From Nymphaea colorata (lineage: Eukaryota > Streptophyta > Magnoliopsida > Nymphaeales > Nymphaeaceae): a stretch of DNA of 64,000 nt. Positions within the stretch are counted from its first letter, which is position 1; every line of letters starts with the position of its first letter. The position numbers were made by a program, and so were the translations under genes. The stretch spans positions 5,819,500 through 5,883,499 of the forward strand of contig NC_045149.1 in assembly GCF_008831285.2 (NCBI RefSeq). The letters are read 5' to 3'. Under the pieces are notes generated by a model. It saw nothing but the letters and a program-made list of their open reading frames with translations, searched no databases and was not told where the DNA came from. Of the stretch, positions 50,301 through 60,899 are shown one piece after another.

Positions 50301-52889
50301 CGAGGTTTTTCTCGGGTATAATACGGCGAACTTGAAAAAAACGAGAAAAATATGGAAAAAATACTGTAAATTTTTACAAATTTTAAAAAACTAAAAATGG
50401 GGGAAAATTAGAATAAGTGAGAAACTAATAACATAAACATCAAAAGATAAGTAGATTTGCAACAAATATAAAATAGAAAATGAAAAAAAATTGTTTGACA
50501 TTAAAAAAACTAAAAAAATGAAAAAACTGAAAAAAAAACTAAAAAAAACACGAAAAAGAGTGTGAAAAACGGATTTAAAACATGTTTTTTTTTTCGTTTT
50601 TAACGTTTTTTTCAAAAAAAAACGCATTTTCTTTTTGTTTTAAACGGCTAGTTCATTTATCGCATTTTTGTGTTTTTTTCCTGAAAAAAATGCATTTTCT
50701 GTGACTATACTTCATATCACTAAGTCTAGTTGAAAAGGTGGGCACCCAGGGTGTAGGCATAACACATAGCTTTGATTTTGACTACCAAGCCAGTTACAGC
50801 AATATCAAATGCAGAAACAGCTAAAGGTAGCAACCCAAAGACAAAAAACAAGCCCAACAACAATACCTATGAAAATGGAACAGACTCAAAATCAAATGCA
50901 ACTATTTTTAAATGTAAGAATAAATAAAATGTATATGCAAGCAAGATAGCAATTTAAGGAACCACTATCTCTCATTTGAGGTAAGTGACATAGAGAGATA
51001 TTAGAGGGCGGTGGATGTAGGCATAACCAGCCAAAACCACAGTTAGTTTTGCTTACTGTTTTTGAGCTTCCTTTTGTTGTCCAATTGCTATTTTTTTTCA
51101 AAATGCAGTGTAGGCTAGAACAAATATTATATTCAGTCTTCTATAACACTTTATTTCTGCTTTGTATGTCATATGATAAGCCATTTCTCTCTGTCCTCAA
51201 GAACACAGGGTCGACTTTCATTTTTCTTCATTTTGTTGGATATAATCATTCCCCTGGTTCCCCATGAATTTCCAAGAAGCATCTGGATGCATGACACACT
51301 CAGATCAATAATAAATATGTGTGTGTGTGTGTAAGAGAGAGAGGGAGAGAGAATGAACGGAGAAGAATTTTTTTTTTTTCGTCTGTCCAGTTTCCTAGAT
51401 TACCTGTCCTTGCCATCTCGTGACTCTATCAACTGCACTAATACTTTTACTCATAGGGAACAATTTGAGGTCATTCTTGCCCACACGCAGCCTTACTTTC
51501 CCATACTGCACGAGAGTAGTATCATCCCCACATGGTGCTTCAACAATGGTTCCTAATTTATCTCCCAATCCTCTTACATGGACACGATCACCAACTTTTG
51601 GGATGTAAGAATTTCCACCACCTGATTTTGAGAATGAAGCAATTTCATGAGTGGATTCGTGTGCAGCAACTATTGATGATATGGCAATTTCAGCTTCTTT
51701 TATCAATGCATTAACCAGATCACAATTACTGGTGCTTAATTTTCCCTCAAAGCCCATCAATACATCATTAATTTGTGTCTTGGCTCTTCTGGTCTCGTCT
51801 TGGACCTGCTGTGAGACCAATGCTTCTAAAGCTGCTTCACGCCAATCAAGATCTTTAGCCTCGCCAAGGATCTGCCAAGAACATAGAGGATGTAGCAAGT
51901 CAAGTGCAATATGACAAGGATTCTTGGATGAATATCAGCAAAATTGGGTGAAATGAAGTCAAAGCTACTTTGTTTTCCTCCGGATCCCTAAAATGCAGTG
52001 AGAGTACTGGCAGGTTGCTTGAAAGAGTAGTTTTCAATACAATCCCCATGTGTTTTCTGTTGCTATCAACAGACCGGCTTCATTTGTATACTAAGACCTC
52101 CTCGCTTATACCTAATAGGTCCCAGTTTGACAACTATAGCATCAGGTTCAGGCTTATTACATTGTTCACAAAGAATGACAGTTTATTTTGTGAAGGGGGG
52201 AAGAAAATGGCCATAACTAAAACCAGTGTAGCTAAAATTCCTAGAGTAGATGAGCTGACTACCACAATAATTAGGCAAAAGCTTTCCAGTGAAAGTATGA
52301 TTTCAGATACATGAACTAATTAACTTCACATTTTACTCTTTTCAAGGCATACCTCCTGATAAAGCTGAGCAATCTCCGAAGTCGCTGCTGCAGCCTTACT
52401 GGCTTGAGTGTGGAGCTTGTCCCGTTCTTGGAGCAAGGACTGATAAATAAGACATTTCCATTCCTTGTTTTTGTTAGGCATCAACTTATCGATCCATTCA
52501 TGTGCACAGTTCAGCACTGCTTTATCAAAGCCAATTCGTCTAGCTATACTTAAGGCATTTGAATCTCCAGTTGTTCCCCACAGAATCCGGTACGTAGGCT
52601 GCAGTATCTCCAAACTGAACTCCATGGCTGCATTTTCAAACCGGGCATCTGAATTTTTAAGTCGACTCAAGTCCGTACAATGGGTAGTCACCACCGTCAG
52701 ATTAACTTTATGCGCAAGATGCTGTAGGATGCTGACGGAAAGAGCCACACCTTCTGAGGGGTCGGTGCCACTTCCGATCTCATCAACGAGAACAAGTGAT
52801 TGCGGTGAAGCCGTTGCCAGTATCTTACAGAGACGAGAAACGTGCCCACTGAAGGTCGATAAATTGTGTTCCAATGACTTCATTCATTA

Positions 52890-52924
<35 letters not shown>

Positions 52925-54446
52925 ATTTATAGTTAGAAAGTGATAAAGCTGCTGGGCCTTGACCAAACAATAAATTCCAGAAATGTGGTACCTGGTGATC
53001 TCCAATATCGGCTAGAACATAATCGAACCATGGCAGCTTTGGCTGGTTCTTCGCAGGCAGAAACATGCCCGCCTTAGCCATGAGAGATGCCAACCCAAGC
53101 GTCTTCATGGTTGCAGTTTTTCCTCCAGTGTTTGGTCCGGAAATAACCACCACCTTGGCCCCATTTTTTATTTTTATATCTAAAGGGACGGGAAACTCCT
53201 TTTCATCTCCTAACAGTCCATCCCGTTCCATCGGAGAAGAATCACCAGCTCCCTCCAGTTCATCTGAACGACAAGGGTGATGGCGGTTCTTCGACAATGA
53301 AGGCAAGCCTGACCGAACCAGAAGAGGGTGCCGAATGCTCTCGATGTCGATAGACAACTCATCCCTTTTCTCATCTTCTTCTTGGGCTCCATCGTTTCTG
53401 CGACAATCAACTAGATCGGGGCAGACGCCGTCCAACCATCTTGCATACGAACCCCTCGCAGATGCAAGATCCAACTGCAGGATCCTGTCCATTAGCCCTC
53501 TCAGTTTCGCGACGGACTCCGCCACGAGAGCTGTCAGCATGCTCAGTACGGCGACCTCCTCGCTTCTCTCTGCGTTCAATAGCCTCACTTCTTTGTTGTT
53601 CAACTCCACCGCCTCCCTCGGCTCCATGAAGTAGGTAGCCCCCGAGCTACTAACGTCCAGGATTACGCCATCAGGGAGCAGGGACCTGTGCGTAGCTCTA
53701 ACGCCCACGCACATTCGAGACCGCCGCCTGGTAATCAGAGGCTTAACGTTAACGCCTTTGGACCTCGAGACCATCTCCGCTATGCCCTTCAGTAGGGTCT
53801 CCAGCTCATCCATGTTCTTCCTCCTTTCCGCCCGGATGTCTTTGAGTTTCTCGCTTGCTCGGTCTAAAACCACAGAAACGCTACAATCTAAGCAGAAGCC
53901 AATTTGGGACTCCAATTTGTCGCAGAAATCTGAGCCCTCGAATAGCTTAAGAAGAGGGTTGTACCTGTTGGAAGATCCATGCGAGGAAGCCGCTTCCAAC
54001 TGCACAAGGATGCTTCGCGCAGACTCAAGAGTCCGCCGGACGGTGCAGAGCTCCTGGATGTTGCATAATTTCCCTGAAAGGGAGGCCTCCACGACCCTCG
54101 AGATGTCGAAAATGCCAGAAAAATCAAGTGGGCGAGGAAGTTGAACTGCAGCCATTGTCTGGCGTAGAAGCTCTTGGCTTTCCTCACGTGTTCGTCCGAA
54201 GGGTACACTTCCGTTCTGAGTGACGCTGAGTCCGATGGTGGTAGATGTGAACTCCGACAGCCGGTTGCAGATCATATGCCAATCCAAGGCCCTCAGCCAC
54301 TCATCCTGTCCGTTTAATGGAGGTCTAACCGCAGAGGAGACAATACGGAATCTCGAGATTCTTGAAGAGATGGCAAAGAAAGAGAATTTTGTGTAGAGAT
54401 GAGGTTTTCTTACGGAAGTGCAGTAAGAAATAGGAATTGTAGCCAT
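45276..54446 (-). CDS. MUTS2: MutS2-type protein, probably organellar, 4 exons, about 920 aa
   Basis: Exons (- strand): 54446-52992, 52877-52353, 51871-51404, 45590-45276, all joined in phase 0 with GT-AG introns. The ATG at 54446 has good plant context (AGCAATGGC) and is the first in-frame ATG; the frame further upstream opens only at GTG. Residues 1-40 are Ser/Arg/Phe-rich and lack acidic residues, like a plastid or mitochondrial targeting peptide. The MutS lever/clamp region covers about 50-370. Walker A GPNTGGKT is at 437-444, Walker B LVLVDE at 513-518, followed by GSGTDPSEG. A coiled region (about 625-720) and a KOW-like stretch (GDRVHVRGLGDKLG, in exon 3) precede the Smr domain (about 845-920) with DLRG at 850-853 and HGMGTG at 880-885. 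MutS2 lacks the mismatch-reading N-domain. Bacterial relatives act on recombination intermediates or stalled ribosomes; the plant role is inferred. All key motifs are intact. Confidence 0.9.
46020..46560 (+). mobile_element. LINE 3' fragment (zf-RVT) in MutS2 intron 3, antisense to the gene
   Basis: ANMCSLCKYKEESSKHLVGKC matches the C-x-L-C-x(4)-E-S-x-x-H-L-x-x-x-C zinc-binding domain at the end of plant LINE ORF2. It continues in the expected style (QHAGHQFGTRFKP, then a W-containing segment) past one stop. Another open stretch at 46377-46559 may be the terminal region. The RT core is absent, as usual for 5'-truncated LINE copies. Confidence 0.75.
47090..48480. repeat. Copy A of a large direct duplication in MutS2 intron 3
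   Basis: Matches copy B (48985-49940) through many conserved words, e.g. CTTACTGAGACAAG, CTCAGCTAGCTAGG, AATGCATGATTGAA and TTGAAGCATTGTGGC. The offset is about 1.9 kb left of 47316 and 1.43 kb right of 47811, the difference being the inserted LTR-like element. The - strand frame around 48480-48700 (LDEFERQLDGLRVG) may be an old retroelement protein, but no family could be named. Confidence 0.75.
47316..47810. mobile_element. Probable solo LTR, 495 bp
   Basis: The insertion begins TGTTAGAATGTATGTG and ends GGTTTTTA, and is flanked by CCAAT on both sides (47311-47315 and 47811-47815). Copy B of the surrounding duplication has a single CCAAT at the equivalent place (GGCACCAAT near 49217) and lacks the insert, so it acts as an empty site. 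Length, TG start and 5-bp target duplication fit a solo LTR. The TA end instead of CA is a mutation or argues for another element type. It contains (TA)n at 47345-47380. Confidence 0.65.
48985..49940. repeat. Copy B of the large direct duplication in MutS2 intron 3
   Basis: Diverged copy of 47090-48480 without the LTR-like insertion. Frames at 49644-50131 on both strands show no recognisable domain. Confidence 0.75.
50285..50700. repeat. AT-rich block of AAAAACG/CGTTTTT words between direct repeats
   Basis: Dense A and T runs punctuated by ACGG/AACG on the left and CGTTTTT on the right, with TTTAAACGGC at both ends (about 50296 and 50639). It is flanked by related words at 50225-50252 and 50714-50741, both containing GAAAAGGTGG, as if inserted into or duplicated with that sequence. 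No coding; the Lys/Phe frames are composition artefacts. Confidence 0.55.
51318..51352. repeat. (TG)n(GA)n microsatellite in MutS2 intron 3
   Basis: Lies about 50 bp inside the intron from the exon 3 donor. Confidence 0.95.
51872..52352 (-). other. MutS2 intron 2 (481 bp)
   Basis: Donor CAGGAG|GTATGC at 52352 and acceptor GTTCTTGGCAG before 51871. Nothing else recognised; + strand frames here are antisense chance frames. Confidence 0.8.
52878..52991 (-). other. MutS2 intron 1 (114 bp) with a microsatellite before the acceptor
   Basis: Donor ATCACCAG|GTACCA and acceptor ATGAATGAAG. On the gene strand (CT)n then (CA)n (52891-52924) lies 13-46 nt upstream of the acceptor and serves as the pyrimidine tract. 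The intron stays open for about 34 codons before a stop. Confidence 0.85.
52891..52924. repeat. (TG)n(GA)n microsatellite
   Basis: Forms the pyrimidine-rich tract of MutS2 intron 1 when read on the - strand. Confidence 0.95.
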
Positions 54447-55411
54447 TGCTGGACAAAAGGCGGGCAGCTGTAGCACCCGCCGGGACTCAGAAGAGGAGGA
54501 GACGGAGACGGAGAGAGAGAGAGAACTTATCGTTCCATATTTTGCACTTATTGACACCGACGCTATCAAATTCGTTTTGCGAATAAAATCGGTTTCCGAA
54601 CGTCCGAAGCTGAGCACCAGTCTTATCACAACCGGTTTCCGGATCGAATCTCGAAGCTTATTGCGATGGATTTCGTCCTAGTAGGCTGCGTGATTAATAA
54701 TTTCGAATTGCTATTTGAGAGTAAATATTTATAAATTAATCTATTACGTTGAACATATATACATGTAGATAATTGTAAATAATTTCAGATTTTACAATAA
54801 ACTACATTTAAAATATAAAAGGTAGTGGTCTCCTATATTATATATACATGTGTTACATATACCAAAAAAAAAATCAAATTTTTTTTTCCTCATTTAAAAA
54901 AGACCCCGTCTTACATAAAGACCTCCAAGGATTATGCTCCTAGATTTTGTCGTCCCTTTCTTGAAGATTGATTGAGATAGCTTCTACTCCTACTTTTGTT
55001 ATAATTTGACAATTCAGCATGAGTATGTATCATTTTTAAGAATATTAAGTTTCATCAAGCATTTGTTCATTGTTAAACCATTGAATGTGTGCTTGAATAT
55101 TACTTTTTTTTGCTCTTGTTTTTCTAATGGTTTTTCTCATGAATAGATTCAATCAAGTTTTGTGTGGATTCAATAAACTTTTTTTTTCTCTCTCGTACTA
55201 TACGTTTCTCTTCTCTACCACACTAGCCGTAGGCCCGTAGGGTCGTCCACCCCTCCCATCAATGGCATGGGGCGATGCCTGTGCTGCTGATGTCAAAAAA
55301 GAAAAGTGGCGGAGGGAGTGCCGTCGACCGACGGGGAGAGAGGGTGGCCAGCCCTCCTGTTGTCGTGGATGCCAAAGAGGGTCACGTCGGGCGTCTCCTA
55401 GACGGAGGACA
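54447..55411 (-). promoter_or_regulatory. MutS2 5' leader and upstream region
   Basis: 54500-54525 is a short GA/CT repeat (CTCTCTCTC on the gene strand), common in plant leaders. No clear TATA box was found. The region beyond 54690 is AT-rich with (A)n and (T)n runs up to about 55200, then turns GC-rich toward the next element. No gene recognised in between. Confidence 0.4.
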
Positions 55412-56205
55412 CAGGGGTGGTGGGTAAACCTGGGCGCCGGGCCGGGCCACTACCGGGTATCCGATACCCAGCCCGCCACGGGCCCGGGTTGGGGCCTTGA
55501 AAAATTGAGTTTTGGGCTTTTTTATCGGGCTTGGCCCAGCCCGGTAAATAACGGGTCGGGCTCGGGCTTGCCGCTGTGATCGTCGGCGGCTCGAGAAGCC
55601 CGATATTACTATTATAGTATTTTTTTTTTTACAAAAATAAATTTAAGTAAGGGTTTTGAACTTTTTGTTGTTAAAAGTTTCATTTCCATCGTCGAGACTG
55701 CTTCCTCTCATCCTCCTCGTTGGTCCTCAGCTGCCTCCTCTGGTCCTCCCCATCACCGTTGCATAGCCATCGGTCCTCCTCGTCAGCCTTCGGTCCTACC
55801 CGTCGCCGTCGCCATCACCGTAAAGGTCCGACTTTTTTTCGATGATTTTTTTTTCTGCCCGTTAGGGCTTCTTCCATCGCGCTCCTCTCCCTCGCTATCG
55901 CCTCTTCATCACGCTCTCCCTCGCTTTTCGTTATCATTGCAACCAGTTGATCATTTTTTCATTTCATCGCCAGATTTTGCATTCCAATGGACTGTCCACC
56001 ACAACCACTCGATCGATTTCGCTTGGGAGAAGGAAGAGAAGAAAGAAAAAATGAGAAACAGGCCCGTTGGGTCGGGCCGAACTTCGAGCATTAACCGAAG
56101 CCCGAAGCTCGAAATTACATTGACCCGGCCCAGCCCGTTTATACGGTTTTCGGGCTTTGATTTTGACGTTCTTATCTGGCCGGGCCGGCCCGAAGCCCAG
56201 CCCTA
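55412..56205. mobile_element. GC-ended hAT-like non-autonomous element, about 790 bp
   Basis: The left end CAGGGGTGGTGGG leads into CTGGGCGCCGGGCCGGGCC; the right end, read inversely, is TAGGGCTGGGCTTCGGGCC followed by GGCCCGGCC. Paired GGGCC-rich inverted ends starting C/TAGGG are a known style of plant hAT elements. No convincing 8-bp target duplication was seen, so exact ends may have decayed. No transposase; the GC-rich frames on both strands read through the termini and are not genes. Confidence 0.5.
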
Positions 56206-57123
56206 GACTCGTTGGGCCCCCTTCTCCTCTGATCATGCAAGCGAAGGTTATGGAGCACCCTCCCTCGTCGTGTCGAGAATGAGAGAAAGGTGGCGCTCCA
56301 CTCGGATCGCCGCCTTGCCATCCCTCGCCGGTGGCATCTAGCAGAGGGTGCCGAACAGCGTCCACCGACAGGATGCAGCCACCCACAGCGGTTCTGCTCC
56401 TCTTCTATCATGCGGGAAGGAGAAGGAGAGAGAGGGAAAACAGGGCTGGTGCCCTTTGGCTCACGCCGATGGACATCCGGCAGGTTGTGGGATGCCAGAC
56501 GGCATCCATCGGGCGCTTGCGGGCCGCCCATGGTGGCAGAGAGAGCGCTGCCACCCACTTCTTCCGCTAGGCTGTTTGGCCATGGCAAGAGGCAAGCGGC
56601 AGTTCCCCAACCGCAACCCTCAATCGAAGGCTGTGGTGAAGCCAGGTCGGTCCTTGTGGCCCGATTCGGTTCCCTAAGATTATTATTATTATTATTATTA
56701 TTATTATAGAAAAAAGGAAATGAACTGATTTAATATTTTGCAAACAGATATTATTCATTTGAAACAAATACAGCCAGTTTTCTGATAGATTCAAGTAGTT
56801 TTGACCGGTTTGAAAAGTTCTCGATCCAGTTCATCTTGTTTGGAACCAATCTGGGGGCATTTTCGACTGGTTCATTTAGTTTTGGAATGGGTTCACCCCA
56901 AAATTCGAGGATGTAGGTGTTTTGGACCTGTTTTTGGAACGAGAGAATCTATTTTAAAACTGTTTCCATGGTTATTGACATATTTAAGCATAAGTTTAGA
57001 ACCAGTTCATAAAGTTTAGCAAATATATATACCCTTTGCACATTAGGTTCATCAGGTTTTCGAATCAATTGTTCATGAACAAGTAGGTTTATGTTTTATG
57101 TCACCATGGTGACCTTTGTACCA
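56206..57123. other. GC-rich to AT-rich intergenic DNA
   Basis: 56206-56660 is GC-rich with overlapping frames on both strands (up to 139 codons) of low complexity and no family motif; several frames on both strands being open suggests composition, not coding. An (ATT)n microsatellite follows at 56679-56707. After that the sequence is AT-rich and unassigned. Confidence 0.45.
56679..56707. repeat. (ATT)n microsatellite
   Basis: About nine ATT units. Confidence 0.95.
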
Positions 57124-57126
57124 TAA

Positions 57127-60100
57127 GAAGTCATTTGATAGTTGTATTGTAGGACAAAACAAACAAGACATCATGTCTATCACATTACTGTTCTGCCCAT
57201 CCTATCAATGTTGTTTTTTGTCCATTGTTTGATAGTTTTAAGACCGAACACCATGTTTTTTATGTCCAACGTTTGTTTTATCTCTATCTGTATTGTCTGT
57301 CTTGTTTGTTCTATCCAATGTTTGTTTCTTAGAGCCTATTGTTTCATTATAAGAGTACTCAAAGGAAGTGTTTGAATATCCAAGATGAAGCAATAGTTTT
57401 TTTTCTCTCATCAATTCATGAAAAAAAAAATCCCTATTTATACAAAAACAAAAACAATTACATTGTTCATGAATTATCAACTCTTCATAATTGCATGTAT
57501 AAATATAAACAACCTTTTAGCTGCTTCCCTATACTCTCAATAGTGGTCTTGCCATTCCTGTACTCTTTCTTTCTATATAATAGTACTCTTTACAAGTGCC
57601 ATCAAGAATCTGCTCATCATTTTCGTTCATCTTGTAAACTTGATTTGGGCCATATATTTGCTTCCTGCGAACCATAAAAATTGAGCATTCGCATATTAAT
57701 TTATTATGAAAATGTGAAATATAGGTAAATGAAGGGGGAAAATAGCAAACCAAAGAAATAACATATCATCGAAAGTATATTTCTATCAAGCGTGAACAAT
57801 CTTCTACGCACTCCAAGATATAAACATTTCTGTCGAAAAGAAAAAGGAAAAGACTGACATTTCATCGAACAATTTAATGGTCATGCTATGCACATAGATG
57901 AAAGCGTATTGAACAATCCTCGTTGAACTCAATCATGCTACAAATCAAGCAATGTATATAGCAACTAAGTGAGAGAACTATCTTAAGAAAAGTGCCATTT
58001 AGCTAGCTTAGACATAAGGGAGTGTGAGAAAGATGTTTTGGTTGAATCTAGTGGAATTTAGAGGCAAGTTCATGAACATATTCAATGGTGCCAAAGCAGT
58101 TGGGCTGTCCTTGTCTACCCATTTGGCACTTTCACTTGATTCAAGATTGGGCAAAGATATTGTCACACTACGGACTCCCGTATTCTTATGTGTCCAACAT
58201 TTTGAGTGAACAGAAAAACTCCAGCACTCACTCCTCCCTCTAAACCACTCATTCACCCTTCCCACCATTAAGCCCAGTCTCTCAGAACGGCACCAATTGG
58301 TGTGGACACAACACTTGCACTATGCAAAAAATGAGACGACCTAGCATCTAAACTCAAAATAACAATTAGGAAACTGCTTTTTTTCTTTATTCTGTGGAGA
58401 TTATACCATAAGCTACTAAACTGCTTAGCAGTCATTCAATTTGGCATCTCATAATCCCTGTTTACATGAACAGTATAAAAGTTCATGTAACAGGCAATAA
58501 GTTCTCTTGTTTAATTTTTTGTGACTGTTTTGGAACTCCTTAGCAAATTTTCACACTTATCCCTCATTCAGTCCTCTATAAGAATGTTGTCTCCTGAAAG
58601 AAGGCAACAAAAATAGCATGCACTGTATGTTTCAAGAACCCTATGTAATTTAACACATGTTTTGATAATCAAGAAGTAATAGGAAAAGCTAAGCACAACC
58701 ATACAATGAGCCACTCAATAAATTTCCTCTCCCATATTCTCAAGCTGTATTGGCATCTGGAAAATGAAAATCCCTTTGGAGACATGAGAAATTCAAGATT
58801 TCTCAACAAGATGAAAAAGCCAACCATTACAGCAAGGACAAGGTTATGTTGTATGTACAATGACATGCACTCGTTTCCACTAATGGCTACAAGGAAATTC
58901 AATATCGAACTTCATAAAAAGAATACCACTCATAATCAGAATTGACATGGTACCATTCCTTAGCAAAGCATCTCAAATTCCTCAAAAACTCAGTTTTGAT
59001 TATGAGGATTTGCTAACCAACTATTTGGGTTTAAAAGCTATGCTGAGGAAAACCTACGCTTTTCTTTTATGTCACCACACCAGCCTTTAGATTTCTAATA
59101 TTGACAGAAAGACTTTGACATGAAGTATTTCCAGGATTCTAGATTATCACTGAGGTTTTGGAGGTCCAACTTTTATACCTGAACAATTTCATAAGGCTAA
59201 CATTTTCATGAGGCCTAAGGCACATGGTTCTCTGGTTTTACCATTTGACAACGTTTTTTTTAGGATTCCTGATTCTCTACACAGAAAATTCCAGAGGATG
59301 ATTTTTTTTTTTCATGGACATGGAACCACCTCACTCTTTTTTATTATGTTTCCCTACTGACTATGCCTTTGAGTAGAAAAATAACTCTTTTCCCTACTGA
59401 GCTCTGAACTTGTAGTGCAGTTTAGAAATAAGAGTGTGCCTTAAAAGCATGAACCAAGACAAGCAAAAAAACTTATAATTTTGAAATTGTAGCTATGAAG
59501 GTTCCACTATATGTCTCGAGAAGACAAGCAAAAAAACTTATAATTTTGAAATCGTAGCTATGCAGGTTCCACTATATGTCTCGAGATCAAGCTACCACTA
59601 TTAGTTTAACTGCTTCCTAAAAATTAATTTTTAGTAACTGTATGGATTATTTTCATATAATACCAAAATAAGTCTGTTTCCATGCCCAATCTCCACAAAT
59701 AATGTCTTCTCAATTTCATGATGCAACATAACATAACCAATTTAGTCCAAATAAGGTCCTTTCCGAAATTTCAATTGGTGATTCATGCATAAATGATTAT
59801 CTCCCGACTTAACCTTGTTGAATAGATATCACATGAAGAGATCAGGCTAATTAGAGATTACAATAAGTCGGTTAGGGCTGCATATTTCATCAAATAGAGA
59901 AATGTGCTACCAGAGCAGATGAGGCATTTTGCCTGATTAGGGCTACAGATCGAGGGAGTGAGATAGAGAATGTGAGAGAGAGCGGATGAGCCATTTTTCT
60001 TGATTAGGGCTACAGATGAGCTGTGTAATCATACAATTGCGCACAGATGATGATGAAATCCTACATATGAACAAACACACACACACAGAGATGTGTACAA

Positions 60101-60475
60101 GGATATGGTAGGAGATAGTTGGATTTTGATGAGCTTAAGCATGAGAGCCAAAGAAATCATGGTTGCCAGCAACACTAAAGCAAGAAACGAAGGGACAAGG
60201 TCATTGGACTGTTTCAATGTCGATAGAGGGAGCTACGAGATAGAAGAAGAGAAAGGGAAGGTAGGGCTCGAAGTCAAAAGCAGCGTGTCAAGCAGCATGT
60301 TCTGACCTATTCTAAGGTTATGGATGGAACTGTGCAGAACAAAACAAATATATATACCCTATGTTCACCCGTACCACCTGTCCAGCTTGTCCTCCATCCA
60401 ATGTTTGTGTTGGATTGTTGTAGACAGAACAAGCATGTTTTGTTCCATCATCTATTCTACCCATCAAATGACCTG
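57127..60475. mobile_element. Possible 3.35-kb TIR DNA transposon relic
   Basis: GAAGTCATTTGATAG at the left and, read inversely, CAGGTCATTTGATGG at the right form imperfect inverted ends, both followed within about 25 bp by a GACAAAACA or GAACAAAACA word. TAA flanks both sides (57124-57126, 60476-60478), which would suit a 3-bp target duplication. Subterminal words such as ATCCAATGTTTGT recur at both ends. No transposase was recognised; short frames at 57529-58268 on the - strand are unassigned. A random TAA match is likely enough that this remains tentative. Confidence 0.4.
59456..59585. repeat. 65-bp tandem duplication
   Basis: Copies 59456-59520 and 59521-59585 (AAGACAAGCAAAAAAACTTA to ATGTCTCGAG) differ at about two positions. 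Confidence 0.95.
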
Positions 60476-60899
60476 TAAGTGTACTTGCGTAGAACATTAG
60501 ATGTTGGTATGCTTAATCTATGTGAATAGTGATCAGCCCAAAAAAAGGTTGCTACTTGGTAGAGTTTAAGCATGCAAGGCACCTGACTATGTGCTGATTA
60601 TCGAGTTTTCATGTAAATAATGACTCAATCTAAAGAAACACTCATTGTTTCACATAATTAATTGTTTGTATTCATTGTCTATCATACGTACTACTTGCAA
60701 TTGATATTCAATCCAAATATTAGATATCAAGAGGTGCATTAGCATCTTGTGATGAGATTCTGACCATTATTTTAAATTTATTTATATATTATTTCATTTG
60801 TATATGTATATTAATTGTGAGTATATTTTGGTGTGTTGGTCTTTATATATTGAGTTTTTCTACTTCAATGATGCCTGCAAATTTGAGTTATATGCGTAA
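60476..60899. other. AT-rich DNA upstream of the copia relic
   Basis: Expected place of the copia 5' LTR, but no clear LTR ends or primer-binding site could be found. Confidence 0.35.

Larger units (their letters stand above)
45591..51403 (-). other. MutS2 intron 3, 5.8 kb, repeat-filled
   Basis: Donor CAG|GTAATC after exon 3 and acceptor CACTGATTCAG before exon 4. It holds a LINE tail (46020-46560), a large direct duplication with a probable solo LTR, an AT-rich block (50285-50700) and microsatellites, mostly unrelated to MutS2. Reading through the donor meets a stop after two codons (V, I, stop), so an intron-retained or internally polyadenylated mRNA would give a protein lacking Smr. Confidence 0.85.

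Noticed and set aside
53065-54208. Frames antisense to or overlapping MutS2 exon 1 (e.g. 53758-54144, 53888-54208)
   Set aside because: Shadows of a GC-rich coding exon; no domains.
54447-54629. Longer MutS2 N-terminus to 54629
   Set aside because: That frame opens at GTG. The first ATG with good context is 54446, and the extension includes the CT-repeat leader.
55262-56709. Many GC-rich frames on both strands
   Set aside because: They cross the hAT-like termini and have several frames open at once, which reflects base composition.
57529-58268. - strand frames as a possible transposase in the TIR candidate
   Set aside because: Two short frames (74 and 86 codons) with no catalytic or DNA-binding motif that I recognise.
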